In this document: positions 32,957 through 41,806 of the stretch, piece after piece
Position numbering within the stretch: the stretch's first letter is position 1
How the letters are laid out: every line of letters begins with the position of its first letter
Assembly (NCBI RefSeq): GCF_038096175.1
Contig: NZ_CP151099.1
Span: 5,806,001-5,870,000, forward strand
Reading direction: 5' to 3'
DNA: 64,000 nt
Source of the DNA: Nostoc sp. UHCC 0302
GTDB taxonomy: Bacteria; Cyanobacteriota; Cyanobacteriia; Cyanobacteriales; Nostocaceae
The notes under the pieces: model-generated
Database searches by the model: none
Seen by the model: only the letters and a program-made list of their open reading frames with translations
What the model was told of the DNA's origin: nothing
Made by a program: the position numbers and the translations under genes

Positions 32957-33676
32957 CTATCCCACTAACCCAGAACGCAAGGCGCGAACTGCGGCTTGGG
33001 TACGATCATCGGCACATAGCTTATTCAAAATATTACGGACGTGAGTTTTAACAGTTCCAACAGTGATGTACAGTCTTTCGGCGATAATTGCATTGCTGCA
33101 ACCTTCGACAATCAACTGTAACACTTCTAACTCCCTTTCTGTCAGTGTATATAGTTCAATTCCTTCCTGGGTCTCGATAGAATCAGAGTTAGGAATAACG
33201 CTCTTAGTATCCAAAGAAGCCAATTCAGACTTAGGTGGATTTTGTTGTGCTTGCTGTAATACAATTCGGGCGATCGCTGGATCGATCCAGGCGTTGCCAT
33301 TGTAAGTTACTCGTACTGCTTCCAGCAAATTCTCAAACTTGATATCCTTCATACAGTAGGAGTCTGCTCCAGCAGCAAAAGCTGCCAATACCGCTTCTTT
33401 GTTGTCCCGCAACGTCAAAATTAACACTTTCGTGGCTGACTCTTCGCCACCACCAGCCAATTTCACCTCCCGTGTCAGCTCAATCCCGTCCTTATCTGGT
33501 AAACCAATATCTACAATTGCAATGTCTGGTTGTAGCTTTTTTAGCATCTTTAGGCCTTCAACGGCATTAGCAGCTTCCCCCACAACTTCAATTTCTTCTC
33601 TTTGCAGTAGGGCTGTCCGAATACCCACACGGGTTAGGTCATGGTCTTCAATCAGAGCGATACGAATTTTACTCAT
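32957..33676 (-). CDS. NarL/LuxR-type response regulator
   Basis: 239 residues from ATG 33674-33676. Receiver domain with EDHD and phospho-acceptor in IAIVDIGLPDKDG, then a Ser/Thr/Gln-rich linker (about 145-170) and a LuxR helix-turn-helix: YTLTERELEVLQLIVEGCSN, IAERLYITVGTVKTHVRNIL. DNA-binding transcription regulator. It lies 186 bases upstream of the PP2C gene on the same strand, so all three genes may respond to one signal. No kinase is adjacent. Confidence 0.88.
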   Translation of the reverse strand: MSKIRIALIEDHDLTRVGIRTALLQREEIEVVGEAANAVEGLKMLKKLQPDIAIVDIGLPDKDGIELTREVKLAGGGEESATKVLILTLRDNKEAVLAAFAAGADSYCMKDIKFENLLEAVRVTYNGNAWIDPAIARIVLQQAQQNPPKSELASLDTKSVIPNSDSIETQEGIELYTLTERELEVLQLIVEGCSNAIIAERLYITVGTVKTHVRNILNKLCADDRTQAAVRALRSGLVG

Positions 33677-34208
33677 AGCCAACTTCAGCCCGTTACACTA
33701 CCTTAACTGTCAAATTGAGTTTACTCAAAAGTCTTAAGAAACGCAGATTCAAGACATTTGTACAAAAAATAGAGAGGTGCTTATTGAGTAAAGCTAACAT
33801 TTAGGAGCATTGCCAGTGTCACAGGCATTCATTGCCCCTATGTAAAGATTACACTTCAATAAGAGAGTCAGGGCTGTTTTACCCCAATTACAAGCGCCCA
33901 AGACCAATTAGTTTAATTATGCTTTCTATTGTTACAGCTAATGCTTGTTTACATAGTCAGACAGTACAAGTCATACTCAGTATTTTTGAATTGCTAGTGA
34001 AGTATGCTGCACCTTTGGCATATGCATATTGGGAAATCTATAGTAGATTTCTAATAGTCAGATTATTTCGTGTAGATAAACGACACATTCTACACTAAGA
34101 TAGTACTCAATTATCCGTTAGTGAAATTAAAATCTACAAGAAAATATAAAAAATTTGATAAACTAACGGTCGAGAAAATCTGGTGTGAGGCTAATTAAGA
34201 ATAGGCTT
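33677..34208. other. Divergent intergenic region, nothing certain
   Basis: About 500 bases between the LuxR-type regulator and the glycosyltransferase. An 88-codon open frame on the plus strand at 33832-34098 has no RBS or family resemblance and was not called. Otherwise AT-rich. Confidence 0.35.
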
Positions 34209-34964
34209 ATGTCCAAAATGCCTAAAGCGCTTTCGGTCTTGGGAATACCAGTTCATGTGATGAGTAACTATCCAGGCTGGTTGTTAGAATGCCTCCAACA
34301 AGGCAGAGGAACTCATGTGGTCACGCTCAATGCAGAAATGACCATGCAGGCAGAGCAAAATAAGTCTCTAGCTCAAGTCATTCAAGATGCTGAGCTGGTA
34401 ATTCCAGATGGAGCAGGAGTGGTATTGTATTTGCGATGGCTGTTATGGCAGAAAGTGCAGCGTTTTCCAGGGATTGAACTAGCAGAACAACTATTGCAAG
34501 AAATTGGGCAACAGAATACAGCGATAAAGGTATTTTTCTATGGAGGAGCGCCGGGTGTAGCTGCAAAAGCCGCAGAGTATTGGCAGCAGGAAATTCCAGG
34601 CTTAAACATAGCAGGGACTCACTCAGGTTATCATTCCCTAGAAGAAGAAGAAAAATTACGAGAAACCTTTAGGCAAGTGCAGCCACAAGTAATTTTTGTC
34701 GGCTTGGGAGTGCCGCGTCAAGAGTTATGGATTGCCAAAAACCGCCATTTATGCCCCGAAGCAATTTGGATTGGTGTCGGTGGCAGTTTTGATATTTGGT
34801 CAGGAACAAAAACACGCGCTCCCGCCTGGCTAGGAAATAACAATTTGGAATGGCTGTATCGGCTGTATCAAGAACCCTGGCGCTGGCGGCGGATGTTAGC
34901 TTTGCCAGCTTTTGCTGTGAAAGCCTTTGTTTATCGGTTGACTGCAAGGGGTGCAATTAGTTAG
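34209..34964 (+). CDS. WecG/TagA/CpsF family glycosyltransferase
   Basis: 251 residues from ATG 34209; an in-frame GTG at 34185 is possible. Family markers: VVTLNAEMTMQA, VIPDGAGVVLYLRW, FFYGGAPGVAAKAA, GLGVPRQELWI and WIGVGGSFDIWSGTKTRAPAW, then the amphipathic C-terminal WLYRLYQEPWRWRRM that associates with membrane. The family adds N-acetylmannosamine-type sugars to lipid-linked intermediates for cell-surface polymers. Cytoplasmic face of the membrane. Single gene. Confidence 0.88.
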   Translation: MSKMPKALSVLGIPVHVMSNYPGWLLECLQQGRGTHVVTLNAEMTMQAEQNKSLAQVIQDAELVIPDGAGVVLYLRWLLWQKVQRFPGIELAEQLLQEIGQQNTAIKVFFYGGAPGVAAKAAEYWQQEIPGLNIAGTHSGYHSLEEEEKLRETFRQVQPQVIFVGLGVPRQELWIAKNRHLCPEAIWIGVGGSFDIWSGTKTRAPAWLGNNNLEWLYRLYQEPWRWRRMLALPAFAVKAFVYRLTARGAIS

Positions 34965-34971
34965 AGGGAGT

Positions 34972-35025
34972 AGGGAGTGGGGAGTAGGGAGCAGGGGAGC
35001 AGGGGGCAAGGGAGCAGGGAAGAAT
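34972..35025 (+). repeat. Short tandem repeat GGGAGTAGGGAGCAGGGG
   Basis: Degenerate purine-rich units (GGGAGTA, GGGGAGCAG) directly after the glycosyltransferase gene. Same family as 8927-8974. Confidence 0.8.
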
Positions 35026-35284
35026 AATACTCCTGACTCCTGTACAGACGCGTAGACGCTCGAAGAGCGGCTTCTCGTAAGAGTATAATCGCGTCTCTAC
35101 TCCTGACTCCTAATTTGAAAGTACTAAGTATTCTTACTCGCTTATATACTGAGTCTTTAAAAAGTTTTAAATTTTCTTTTTTGGATTTGAAATTCTCAGG
35201 GGTAACCTGGGAATGCTTATGTAGGGGAAATTTCAAATCTCAAACATCAAGCTGTTTGGTTGTGGGTGTGAGGCAATTTTGAAT
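35026..35284. other. Intergenic region with an interrupted palindrome
   Basis: Bases 35041-35099 hold TGTACAGACGCG and ATCGCGTCTCTAC, the two halves of the interspersed palindrome, separated by about 35 bases containing GCTCGAAGAGCGGCTTCTC. ACTCCTGACTCC flanks both sides. The rest is featureless before the FtsE-like gene. Confidence 0.5.
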
Positions 35285-36031
35285 ATGCAGGTAGTAACAA
35301 CTCCAGAAAAGACCGAAAAATCAGTTATTCAACAAGACAGTAAAACTCAGCAGCAAAGTAGTAATACTGCGGCGAAGGTGCAATTACAGTCTGTGACAAA
35401 AACCTATACGAATGGTTGTGATGCGCTGTTGAATGCAAACCTAGAGGTAAAAAAGGGAGAATTTCTGTTTATCACGGGGCCAAGTGGTTCTGGGAAATCA
35501 ACGCTTTTGAAACTGCTGTATGGTGAAGAGTTACCAACACAGGGGAAAGTAATTGTTGATCAATTTAATGTAGCAACTTTGCGAGGCGATCGCTTGTCAT
35601 TATTACGGCGACGCATTGGCATTGTGTTTCAAGACTACAAACTGATTCCCCAGCGAACTGTAGCGGAAAATGTCACTTTTGTGCTGCAAGCTCAAGGATT
35701 TACCCGTAAAGAAATTCAACGGCGTTTAGAACCAACTTTAAAGTTGGTGGGTTTGCTAAATAAAGCTAACTGCTTTCCAGATCAACTTTCTGGAGGAGAG
35801 CAACAGCGGGTGAGTATTGCGCGAGCAATTGTTGGAACGCCACCGCTGCTGCTGGCAGATGAGCCTACTGGAAATCTTGATCCCGATAACTCTTGGCAAG
35901 TAATACAAATTCTTCAAAAGTTAAATTCTTTTGGGGCAACAGTCATTGTGACTACACACGATGAACAACTGGTGAGGCGTTGCAATCATCCAGTGGTGCA
36001 GGTTTGCAATGGACGGCTGTCTCGAAAATAG
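35285..36031 (+). CDS. ftsE: FtsE-like ABC ATPase
   Basis: 248 residues from ATG 35285 (a TTG six bases earlier is in frame). A 30-residue Gln/Thr-rich extension, then a full ABC domain: Walker A GPSGSGKST, Q-loop IGIVFQDYKLIPQRTVAENV, signature LSGGEQQRVSIARAIV, Walker B LLLADEPTGNLDPDNSW and H-loop VTTHDEQLV. The FQDYKL and LLYGEELPTQG motifs are those of FtsE, which with FtsX controls peptidoglycan hydrolysis at division. No ftsX is adjacent; it may be elsewhere. Confidence 0.82.
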   Translation: MQVVTTPEKTEKSVIQQDSKTQQQSSNTAAKVQLQSVTKTYTNGCDALLNANLEVKKGEFLFITGPSGSGKSTLLKLLYGEELPTQGKVIVDQFNVATLRGDRLSLLRRRIGIVFQDYKLIPQRTVAENVTFVLQAQGFTRKEIQRRLEPTLKLVGLLNKANCFPDQLSGGEQQRVSIARAIVGTPPLLLADEPTGNLDPDNSWQVIQILQKLNSFGATVIVTTHDEQLVRRCNHPVVQVCNGRLSRK

Positions 36032-36096
36032 TCCAATAGAGTCAGTGGTGTGCAAAGAGAAGTCTAAGTAAACAGAGAATTTGGGTTTTTGCCGTT

Positions 36097-36200
36097 ATAC
36101 CATTTCACTTTAAGAATGATACAAATACTTTGGTAGGGACACGGCAATGCCGTGTCCCTACGAGAAATTTATATGTATCAAGATTTTCGTGAATTGGTAT
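36097..36200. mobile_element. MITE-like element, ATACC(A/G)TTTCAC family, copy 2
   Basis: 104 bases starting ATACCATTTCACTTTAAG and ending CGTGAATTGGTAT. Both outer parts, including GATACA on the left and TGTATCAAGA on the right, match copy 1 at 13703. The middle is replaced by a 29-base palindrome. Confidence 0.6.
36133..36161. repeat. Palindrome GTAGGGACACGGCA, nested in MITE copy 2
   Basis: 14-base arms GTAGGGACACGGCA and TGCCGTGTCCCTAC around one base. A widespread cyanobacterial hairpin family, here sitting inside another repeat. Confidence 0.85.
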
Positions 36201-36263
36201 TAGCGTAGCTCCTTTGCGAAGCGCAGAACTTAGGGGGGATTACCCCCGTTGAGCGAACTGGTT

Positions 36264-37034
36264 TCAAGAATCAATAGTCAAAAACTGGGGACTTTTGACT
36301 TTGCCTAATGGAATGGCTGTGGCAATTGGTAGTGCTTGTAACCGATCCAAGGCTTGCAAACTTTCAAAAGCTGCCTCTCGAATCACTGCTTCTTCCTCCT
36401 GAGCAAGTAAAATTTGCAAGCATTTGATAACATCTTGCTGTACCGCAGAATCAACTCGCTTACGGTTGATGAATTTAGTTAGTTGCCGCAGCCCAATCAA
36501 ACGCTTCAATGGGTCTTTTTCTGTTAAGTTGACCAACAATTGGTCAAGGTGGTCTTCTTCTCGATTTCCGTAAAGGCTAACGATTTGCCACACCAATAAA
36601 GTTAAAGTTAACAATGTTCCCACACCTTGCACAATAGCACCAACAGCAATCCAAGGACTGTGGGAGTCAACCCAAATCGCAGCTGCCATGTAAGTGCTGA
36701 AAGTGGCAATACCACCACTGCCAACTGCTAAAGTTAACCTACGGTTAGGGCCGTTTAAAAACCTACGTATTTCCAACCAGCGCAATTGCCAGTCCCACTT
36801 CTGCATTGAGTAAACCAGTACCATTACTCCAATGCCAATCAAGAGCGCTAACAGCAGTTTCCAGTTCCATAAAAGCATAGCAACAATGATTGTCAGGAAC
36901 CCAAGAACGACTCCAGGCTCAGACAAACGCTTGAAAGTTCGCTGCTTTGGGCTTCTTCCTGTCTTGAATTCTGGAAGCGACCAGTTGGATATCTGGTTAA
37001 TCAATTGCCACCAAAAAGACGAAGCCTGTGCCAC
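36264..37034 (-). CDS. Membrane protein with C-terminal HEAT-like helices
   Basis: 256 residues. Two closely spaced transmembrane helices at about 43-80 (VVLGFLTIIVAMLLW, LLLALLIGIGVMVLVYS), then two more at about 103-165 (GGIATFSTYMAAAIWV, VGTLLTLTLLVWQIV), then a soluble helical tail (175-245) with two HEAT-like units (LKRLIGLRQLTKFI, EEAVIREAAFESLQAL). It resembles an armadillo-type membrane protein conserved in cyanobacteria; function unknown. The FtsE-like gene is convergent. Confidence 0.7.
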   Translation of the reverse strand: MAQASSFWWQLINQISNWSLPEFKTGRSPKQRTFKRLSEPGVVLGFLTIIVAMLLWNWKLLLALLIGIGVMVLVYSMQKWDWQLRWLEIRRFLNGPNRRLTLAVGSGGIATFSTYMAAAIWVDSHSPWIAVGAIVQGVGTLLTLTLLVWQIVSLYGNREEDHLDQLLVNLTEKDPLKRLIGLRQLTKFINRKRVDSAVQQDVIKCLQILLAQEEEAVIREAAFESLQALDRLQALPIATAIPLGKVKSPQFLTIDS

Positions 37035-37264
37035 AGTGTTTACCTACTTGATTACAAAATTGCCTAATTTATAAGTTTTACCAGGGGTTAGGAGAAGCTG
37101 AAGGCTGTTCAGCGTAGGCGGTAGCTGTTGCCACTGGATAGGCTGAAATTTCATACTTTCCTAATACTCATGAGTGTAATTGATGATCAATATACCCTAC
37201 AAGAATACCCGCACTAGGGCGAGTAAGCTAATTTTGATGCTGAGTGAATTTTTCGAGTTTTAAG

Positions 37265-37858
37265 TTAAAGACAAAAACGAAAGTCGTCAAGAGTGAACTG
37301 ACCATTGAAAGTACAGAAGGTAACGCTGGAGATATTATTCACCGTTACAGATAATAAGGTATTGGGGGGTATTGTTGAGTCAGAGTTGGCAAGATTAGAG
37401 CCTGGTAATACAGTTTGGGCAAGCAGCTGCCGATCGCGATCGTAAGCTGAAAGTACTAGCCGTTGCGAACTAGTAACAAAGGCACTAACCCAGTTAACAG
37501 GACGTAAGAAACTAGCTTCTAAAAATCCGCTCTTAGGCGCTCCCATTAAGACTGTTTGCCCCGAATTGGTTGGAAATGCTGGATTCGATGGCTGTATTGC
37601 TAGAGAATTATGGAAAATAACTCCCCATTGCTCGTACTGACGCTCTACTGCTTCAAAACATTTTAAATCTTCCAAGTTCAAATAAATAGACGTAGGTACA
37701 GTTATTTTGGATGGTTCAATACTTGGCTCGACCTGACCCCGCCCAACTGAAGCTATAACTTTGTTCTGCACATTACAATGACAGTTGTCAAGCGCAAATT
37801 TAGCATCTTCAACCGTTGACACTTTATTTGATTGAAGAGTAGCTTGCTTCACCATCAC
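37265..37858 (-). CDS. Hypothetical protein with jelly-roll-like C-terminal domain
   Basis: 197 residues. The N-terminal 60 residues are polar; 65-197 is beta-rich (EQWGVIFHNSLAIQPSNPAF, TVLMGAPKSGFLEASFLRPV, VSAFVTSSQRLVLSAYDRD, VTFCTFNGQFTLDDFRF) and looks like a carbohydrate-binding-type jelly roll as found in PEP-CTERM and related surface proteins. No signal peptide is visible. Two ATG codons at the start are equivalent. Function unknown. Confidence 0.6.
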   Translation of the reverse strand: MMVKQATLQSNKVSTVEDAKFALDNCHCNVQNKVIASVGRGQVEPSIEPSKITVPTSIYLNLEDLKCFEAVERQYEQWGVIFHNSLAIQPSNPAFPTNSGQTVLMGAPKSGFLEASFLRPVNWVSAFVTSSQRLVLSAYDRDRQLLAQTVLPGSNLANSDSTIPPNTLLSVTVNNISSVTFCTFNGQFTLDDFRFCL

Positions 37859-38482
37859 ACCCCGCTTTACCCTACCTAAAAAATAATCAGATTAGTAATT
37901 ACATCAAGAGCTATTGTTTTTTCTAGTTCACCCTACTTAAGTTCGCGGGGTTTATTATAGCAGCAAGAACAATTCCTATTTTTCCCCTGCTTACCCACGA
38001 AGTTTAAATCCAAAGCTTCTTACCCTCGGACTTCTCTCTGCTTCCACTACTTAAGAACAGCTTGCCTCCACTCGGAAATTTTGTGTTGGTCAACCACTAG
38101 GTGCAGAACTAGAATTAGTAACTTTTGTTGATGAGCCTGCTCAACTATTTTTGACGCTCAAAACTAACCGTGAGGTTTCTAACAAAATACCACAAAATAT
38201 TACGTATAAAATGCAACAAACGATTACTAGCAAACAGCATTAATCCTTACATGGTGAGAAATTAAACGTAAATTTCCTTATTTATAGAGTGAAAAAAATC
38301 ACTAAAAATTTATAACTAACTTAGTGATTTTACATTTACTTAATCTGACGGTGGTAAGAAGTTCTAGAGTGAGTAGTTAGTCGATAATAATAACGAGTCG
38401 GGAGTTAAACTCAAATAGTAAGTACTCCAAAGTGATATTTGTATAGTTTCGCTCAATAATCACCTCAGTAGACAAAATACTT
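37859..38482. other. Intergenic region with a short open remnant
   Basis: About 620 bases. Apart from the frame at 38055-38243 it is AT-rich. A 12-base TAGTGATTTTT/AAAAATCACTA-like hairpin is near 38291-38335. Confidence 0.35.
38055..38243 (+). pseudogene. Possible coding remnant without a start codon
   Basis: 62 codons open from a TAA at 38052 to TAA at 38241-38243, with protein-like content (CVGQPLGAELELVTFVDEP). No start codon in the first 40 codons. It may be the tail of a lost gene; family not recognised. Confidence 0.25.
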
Positions 38483-39379
38483 ATGTTTCAGCCACTTGGA
38501 TTTGAGCAACGCTCAATAAATACCTCGCTAGGTAAAATTGTATACTATACTGCCGTAGGCTCACCTTGGCAGGACGATGTGACTGGAAAAAGTGACCGTG
38601 AGACTTTAGTGTTTCTGCACGGCTTTGGTGGTGGGTCTTCTGCTTATGAGTGGTCGAAAGTTTATCCTGCCTTTGCCGCTGAATACCGAGTGATTGCCCC
38701 AGACTTGATAGGTTGGGGTAGATCGGAGCATCCGCCAAGAAATTATAAGATTGAGGATTATTTGACGACAATTCGGGAGTTTATTGATCAGACTTGTACT
38801 GGCCCAGTAACAGCGATCGCTTCTTCTCTGACCGCAGCATTTACAATTCGAGTAGCGAGCGATCATCCTGATCTATTCAAGTCTTTAATTCTGACTACTC
38901 CTGCGGGACTTTCTGATTTTGGTGAAGACTACTCCCGTAGCTTTTTTGCCCAACTAGTCAGTGTTCCCTTTGTTGACCGCTTACTGTATAGCACTGGAGT
39001 TGCTACTAGTGGAGGTATTCGTGGTTTCTTAGAACAACGGCAATTTGCCCAACCCAATCGAATATACGAGGAAATTGTAGAGGCTTATTTACAATCTGCT
39101 CAGCAGCCTAATGCTGAATATGCAGCGCTGTCTTTTGTCCGCGGCGATTTGTGTTTCGATTTATCCCTTTATATTCAACAGTTGACCACTCCCACCGCCA
39201 TTATTTGGGGACGAAAGTCGGAATTTACAGGCCCCTCGATTGGTCGCCGCCTCGCAGAAATTAATCCTCAAGCAATCCGATTTTTTCAACAGGTAGAAGA
39301 TGTGGGGTTAACGCCACAATTAGAATTACCAGCAGTGACAATCGGGTTAATTCGCCGATTTTTACCTTTGCTTAATTAA
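38483..39379 (+). CDS. Alpha/beta hydrolase fold protein with altered triad
   Basis: 298 residues. Oxyanion-hole segment FLHGFGGGSSAYEW near 47-60, strand YRVIAPDLIGWGRSEHPP, nucleophile elbow AIASSLTAAF with the serine in place, and strand TAIIWGRKSEF. At the C-terminus, where the family has a histidine (GHxPxLE), this protein reads VGLTPQLELP. The catalytic His is therefore missing at the expected place, so activity is uncertain. Otherwise full length for a haloperoxidase/esterase-like hydrolase. Confidence 0.82.
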   Translation: MFQPLGFEQRSINTSLGKIVYYTAVGSPWQDDVTGKSDRETLVFLHGFGGGSSAYEWSKVYPAFAAEYRVIAPDLIGWGRSEHPPRNYKIEDYLTTIREFIDQTCTGPVTAIASSLTAAFTIRVASDHPDLFKSLILTTPAGLSDFGEDYSRSFFAQLVSVPFVDRLLYSTGVATSGGIRGFLEQRQFAQPNRIYEEIVEAYLQSAQQPNAEYAALSFVRGDLCFDLSLYIQQLTTPTAIIWGRKSEFTGPSIGRRLAEINPQAIRFFQQVEDVGLTPQLELPAVTIGLIRRFLPLLN

Positions 39380-39386
39380 TAAATTG

Positions 39387-39414
39387 TCAGAAGTCAGTTG
39401 CAACTGACTTCTGA
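39387..39414. terminator. 28-base perfect palindrome after the hydrolase gene
   Basis: TCAGAAGTCAGTTG and CAACTGACTTCTGA form a perfect 14-base-arm palindrome eight bases after the stop codon. No T-run follows, so termination is likely but not certain. Confidence 0.6.
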
Positions 39415-39440
39415 TGGCTAATAAAAGAAAAACTATTATG

Positions 39441-39534
39441 TAGGACTTACGCAAAATATCTCTCAAACTCTTATTCCTCAGTGTCCTCTGCGCTTCTGCG
39501 GTTTGATTCTTCCGTGACTAGTTCGTAAGCCCTA
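39441..39534. repeat. Interspersed repeat with TAGG(A/G)CTTACG ends
   Basis: TAGGACTTACG and CGTAAGCCCTA are inverted ends; the interior (TCCTCTGCGCTTCTGCGGTTT) matches a common cyanobacterial intergenic repeat, also seen in part at 60799. Confidence 0.65.
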
Positions 39535-39557
39535 TTATGACTTAACTAGACTGACTA

Positions 39558-39658
39558 ATACCAATTATCTAAATGAAAGCAACAAATTGTTCGTAGTAGC
39601 GCTTAATCGCAATTACAAGCCTGATTCAATCTGTCGTAATATTTTAGATAAACGGTAT
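39558..39658. mobile_element. MITE-like element with ATACC(A/G)xTTATCTAAA ends
   Basis: 101 bases with inverted ends ATACCAATTATCTAAA and TTTAGATAAACGGTAT, matching at 14 of 16 positions. No gene inside. The ATACC terminus is shared with the elements at 13703, 36097 and 59790. Confidence 0.6.
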
Positions 39659-39738
39659 AATTGTCTATTTTTCCCCAAAAAAATTGCCTCCTAGAGTAGG
39701 AGACAACATTAAAAACATTATCAACAAAAATGAGGATA

Positions 39739-40272
39739 TTATTTATCTTTCAATCTGACATCGATAACAGTTGCATTGAAGTTGTAGTTAAAACCTTCTA
39801 ACTCAAATGGCATACCAATTTTAACTTTACTATTACCTAAAACTGGGCCATTTTCAGTGACTTGGGCTTTGCCATCTAGAGTCAACAGGAAATCTGTACT
39901 AAAATTATTGCTTTTTGGATCTGGTAATTCTTTCACCGAACCATCGGGCTGAAAAACATTCACTGTTCTAGGTAGCTGTTGAATGGATTTAATCTCAATC
40001 TGACCATAAGGTTGATTACGGATAATCACATTAGTTTTTCCACCTTTTTTAAATCCGTTGGCGAATAGTTGTTCAGGGTCACGCACATTCAAACCACGAA
40101 CAGCTAAATCTACCTCAATGGGTACTGTTTTAGCACCGACTTGGGCAACAGAGCCGGAAGTGCCAGGAAAGATAAAGATGCCAAATATAACTAGCAGAAT
40201 TACCAATCCAGCACCTAAATCCAGAAGATTGATTTTACCGAACAAGCGGCCTTTGGAATCTAATATAGCCAT
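39739..40272 (-). CDS. DUF4330 family membrane-anchored protein
   Basis: 177 residues. The N-terminus MAILDSKGRLFGKINLLDLG is the family signature, followed by one transmembrane helix (LVILLVIFGIFIF, about 22-36) and a periplasmic beta-rich domain with VPIEVDLAVRGLNV and a VTENGPVLGNSKVKIGMPFE segment. DUF4330 proteins are widespread in cyanobacteria with no known function. Single gene. Confidence 0.82.
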   Translation of the reverse strand: MAILDSKGRLFGKINLLDLGAGLVILLVIFGIFIFPGTSGSVAQVGAKTVPIEVDLAVRGLNVRDPEQLFANGFKKGGKTNVIIRNQPYGQIEIKSIQQLPRTVNVFQPDGSVKELPDPKSNNFSTDFLLTLDGKAQVTENGPVLGNSKVKIGMPFELEGFNYNFNATVIDVRLKDK

Positions 40273-40817
40273 AACAAGTTTTCTCAGATACGAGCGGAGT
40301 AATCGATTTTAGCAGCAAAGGTTTCGATGGTAGGGGCAATATTGCCTAGTTACTAATACTCAAGGCAGCTGGGCGTTTCATTTATGCGACAGTTTATCAC
40401 GAGTTCGGAAATTACCATTAAAGGCAGACGTCCCTCAAACTTTTGATTGTCAGAAGTTACACCCTAAAAAGATAAAATCTGCTGTTTAAGCCTTTGTAAA
40501 TTCCCCCCCTTGAGAAAAATACGGGTATTTACGTAATTGATAGTTGTTTTAAGTTACTCTTGAAAAAACCTATTTTCAATTGGTATTTTTTACCTAGAAG
40601 CTAAGCTATAGACAGAATTACTCATCGTTTCGTATTTGTTAGACTCTAGACATGATCAAAACCTTTTAGGGCTATCGGGAGTATGTCTATTGAGTAACAG
40701 ATTTTTATCTAAGCATCCTCCGTTTTGAGTCAATAATGCAACTTAAAATGCTCTAAACACGTCTCATAATTAGTCCTATAATATGTTCTCTCGAAATCAT
40801 CTTTAGCTCACACATTT
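40273..40817. other. Intergenic region, nothing recognised
   Basis: About 545 bases between the divergent DUF4330 and M48 genes. It must hold both promoters; no gene, strong hairpin or known repeat was seen. Confidence 0.4.
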
Positions 40818-41672
40818 ATGATGAATTGGAAAGGTTTTGTAACAAATTACCGGATGTGGCGGCGTCGCTGGTTTTATCCCCTAATTTCGGTAGTAGTTGC
40901 CCTAAGTCTGTGCTTAAGTACACCCTTGCCTGGAAGAACTTTAGACTTGTTGCCTCTTTTATTGCAAGGTGTCCAGGTACTCCAGCTTTCTAGCATATCC
41001 CCTAACCAAGAAGTTGATCTTGGTAAGCGGATTAATCAGCAGTTGGTGGGTAGTGATGTCAAACTTTACCGTAATGCAGAAGTTAATCGCTATGTTGAGC
41101 AAGTTGGCCGCCGCTTGGTAGTTAATAGCGATCGCCCCAACCTTCCCTATACTTTCCAAGTAGTGCAAAATGACGCTATTAACGCCTTTGCCACCTTGGG
41201 CGGCTATGTCTATGTGCATACAGGTTTGCTAAAAGCCGCAGACAATGAAGCAGAACTAGCAAGTGTACTCGCCCATGAAATTGGTCATATTGGCGGGAAA
41301 CACGTAGTTAAACAGATGCAACAAAAAGCGCTCGAAAGTGGGTTATTAACAGCAGCTGGTTTAGACAGAAATGCAGCGGTGAACATTGGTGTACAGTTAG
41401 CGCGAGACTTGCCACGCAGTCGTCAAAATGAATTTGACGCCGATCAAAGAGGATTAAGAACTTTGACACGCACTGGTTATTCCCAGTCTGCAATGGTTTC
41501 GTTTATGAAAAAGCTGCTTACAAAGAATTCTGCTCCGTCATTTTTGAGTACTCACCCCGGAACAGCTGATCGTATTACTGCCCTGCAACGTTCCATTAAT
41601 GCTCAACCTAGCAATGGTAATTATGGATTAAATAATAGCGCTTATAAAGCTAATATTCGGCCATTGGCATAA
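40818..41672 (+). CDS. M48 family zinc metalloprotease
   Basis: 284 residues. N-terminal signal or anchor (WFYPLISVVVALSLCLSTPLPG, read in parts, about 18-38), then the peptidase domain with zinc motif HEIGH in LAHEIGHIGGKHV and the third ligand glutamate in NEFDADQRGLR. It has the INAFATLGGYVYVHTGLL segment of periplasmic BepA/LoiP-type M48 proteases, which degrade or fold outer-membrane proteins. It lacks the TPR domain of BepA. Two adjacent ATG codons are possible starts. Confidence 0.9.
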   Translation: MMNWKGFVTNYRMWRRRWFYPLISVVVALSLCLSTPLPGRTLDLLPLLLQGVQVLQLSSISPNQEVDLGKRINQQLVGSDVKLYRNAEVNRYVEQVGRRLVVNSDRPNLPYTFQVVQNDAINAFATLGGYVYVHTGLLKAADNEAELASVLAHEIGHIGGKHVVKQMQQKALESGLLTAAGLDRNAAVNIGVQLARDLPRSRQNEFDADQRGLRTLTRTGYSQSAMVSFMKKLLTKNSAPSFLSTHPGTADRITALQRSINAQPSNGNYGLNNSAYKANIRPLA

Positions 41673-41806
41673 TTTTAAAGGTCAAGGGGAGCCAGCGCTG
41701 TGGGCGGGTTTCCCGACTTGAGGCGACTGGCGTTCAAAAGTCAGGAGTCAGAAGTGAGCAGTTATTATTCTCCCTTGCCCCCTGCTCTCCACTGTCTCAT
41801 CTCAAA

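Noticed and set aside
33832-34098. 88-codon plus-strand frame between the LuxR-type gene and the glycosyltransferase
   Set aside because: Odd composition, no ribosome-binding site and no family resemblance.
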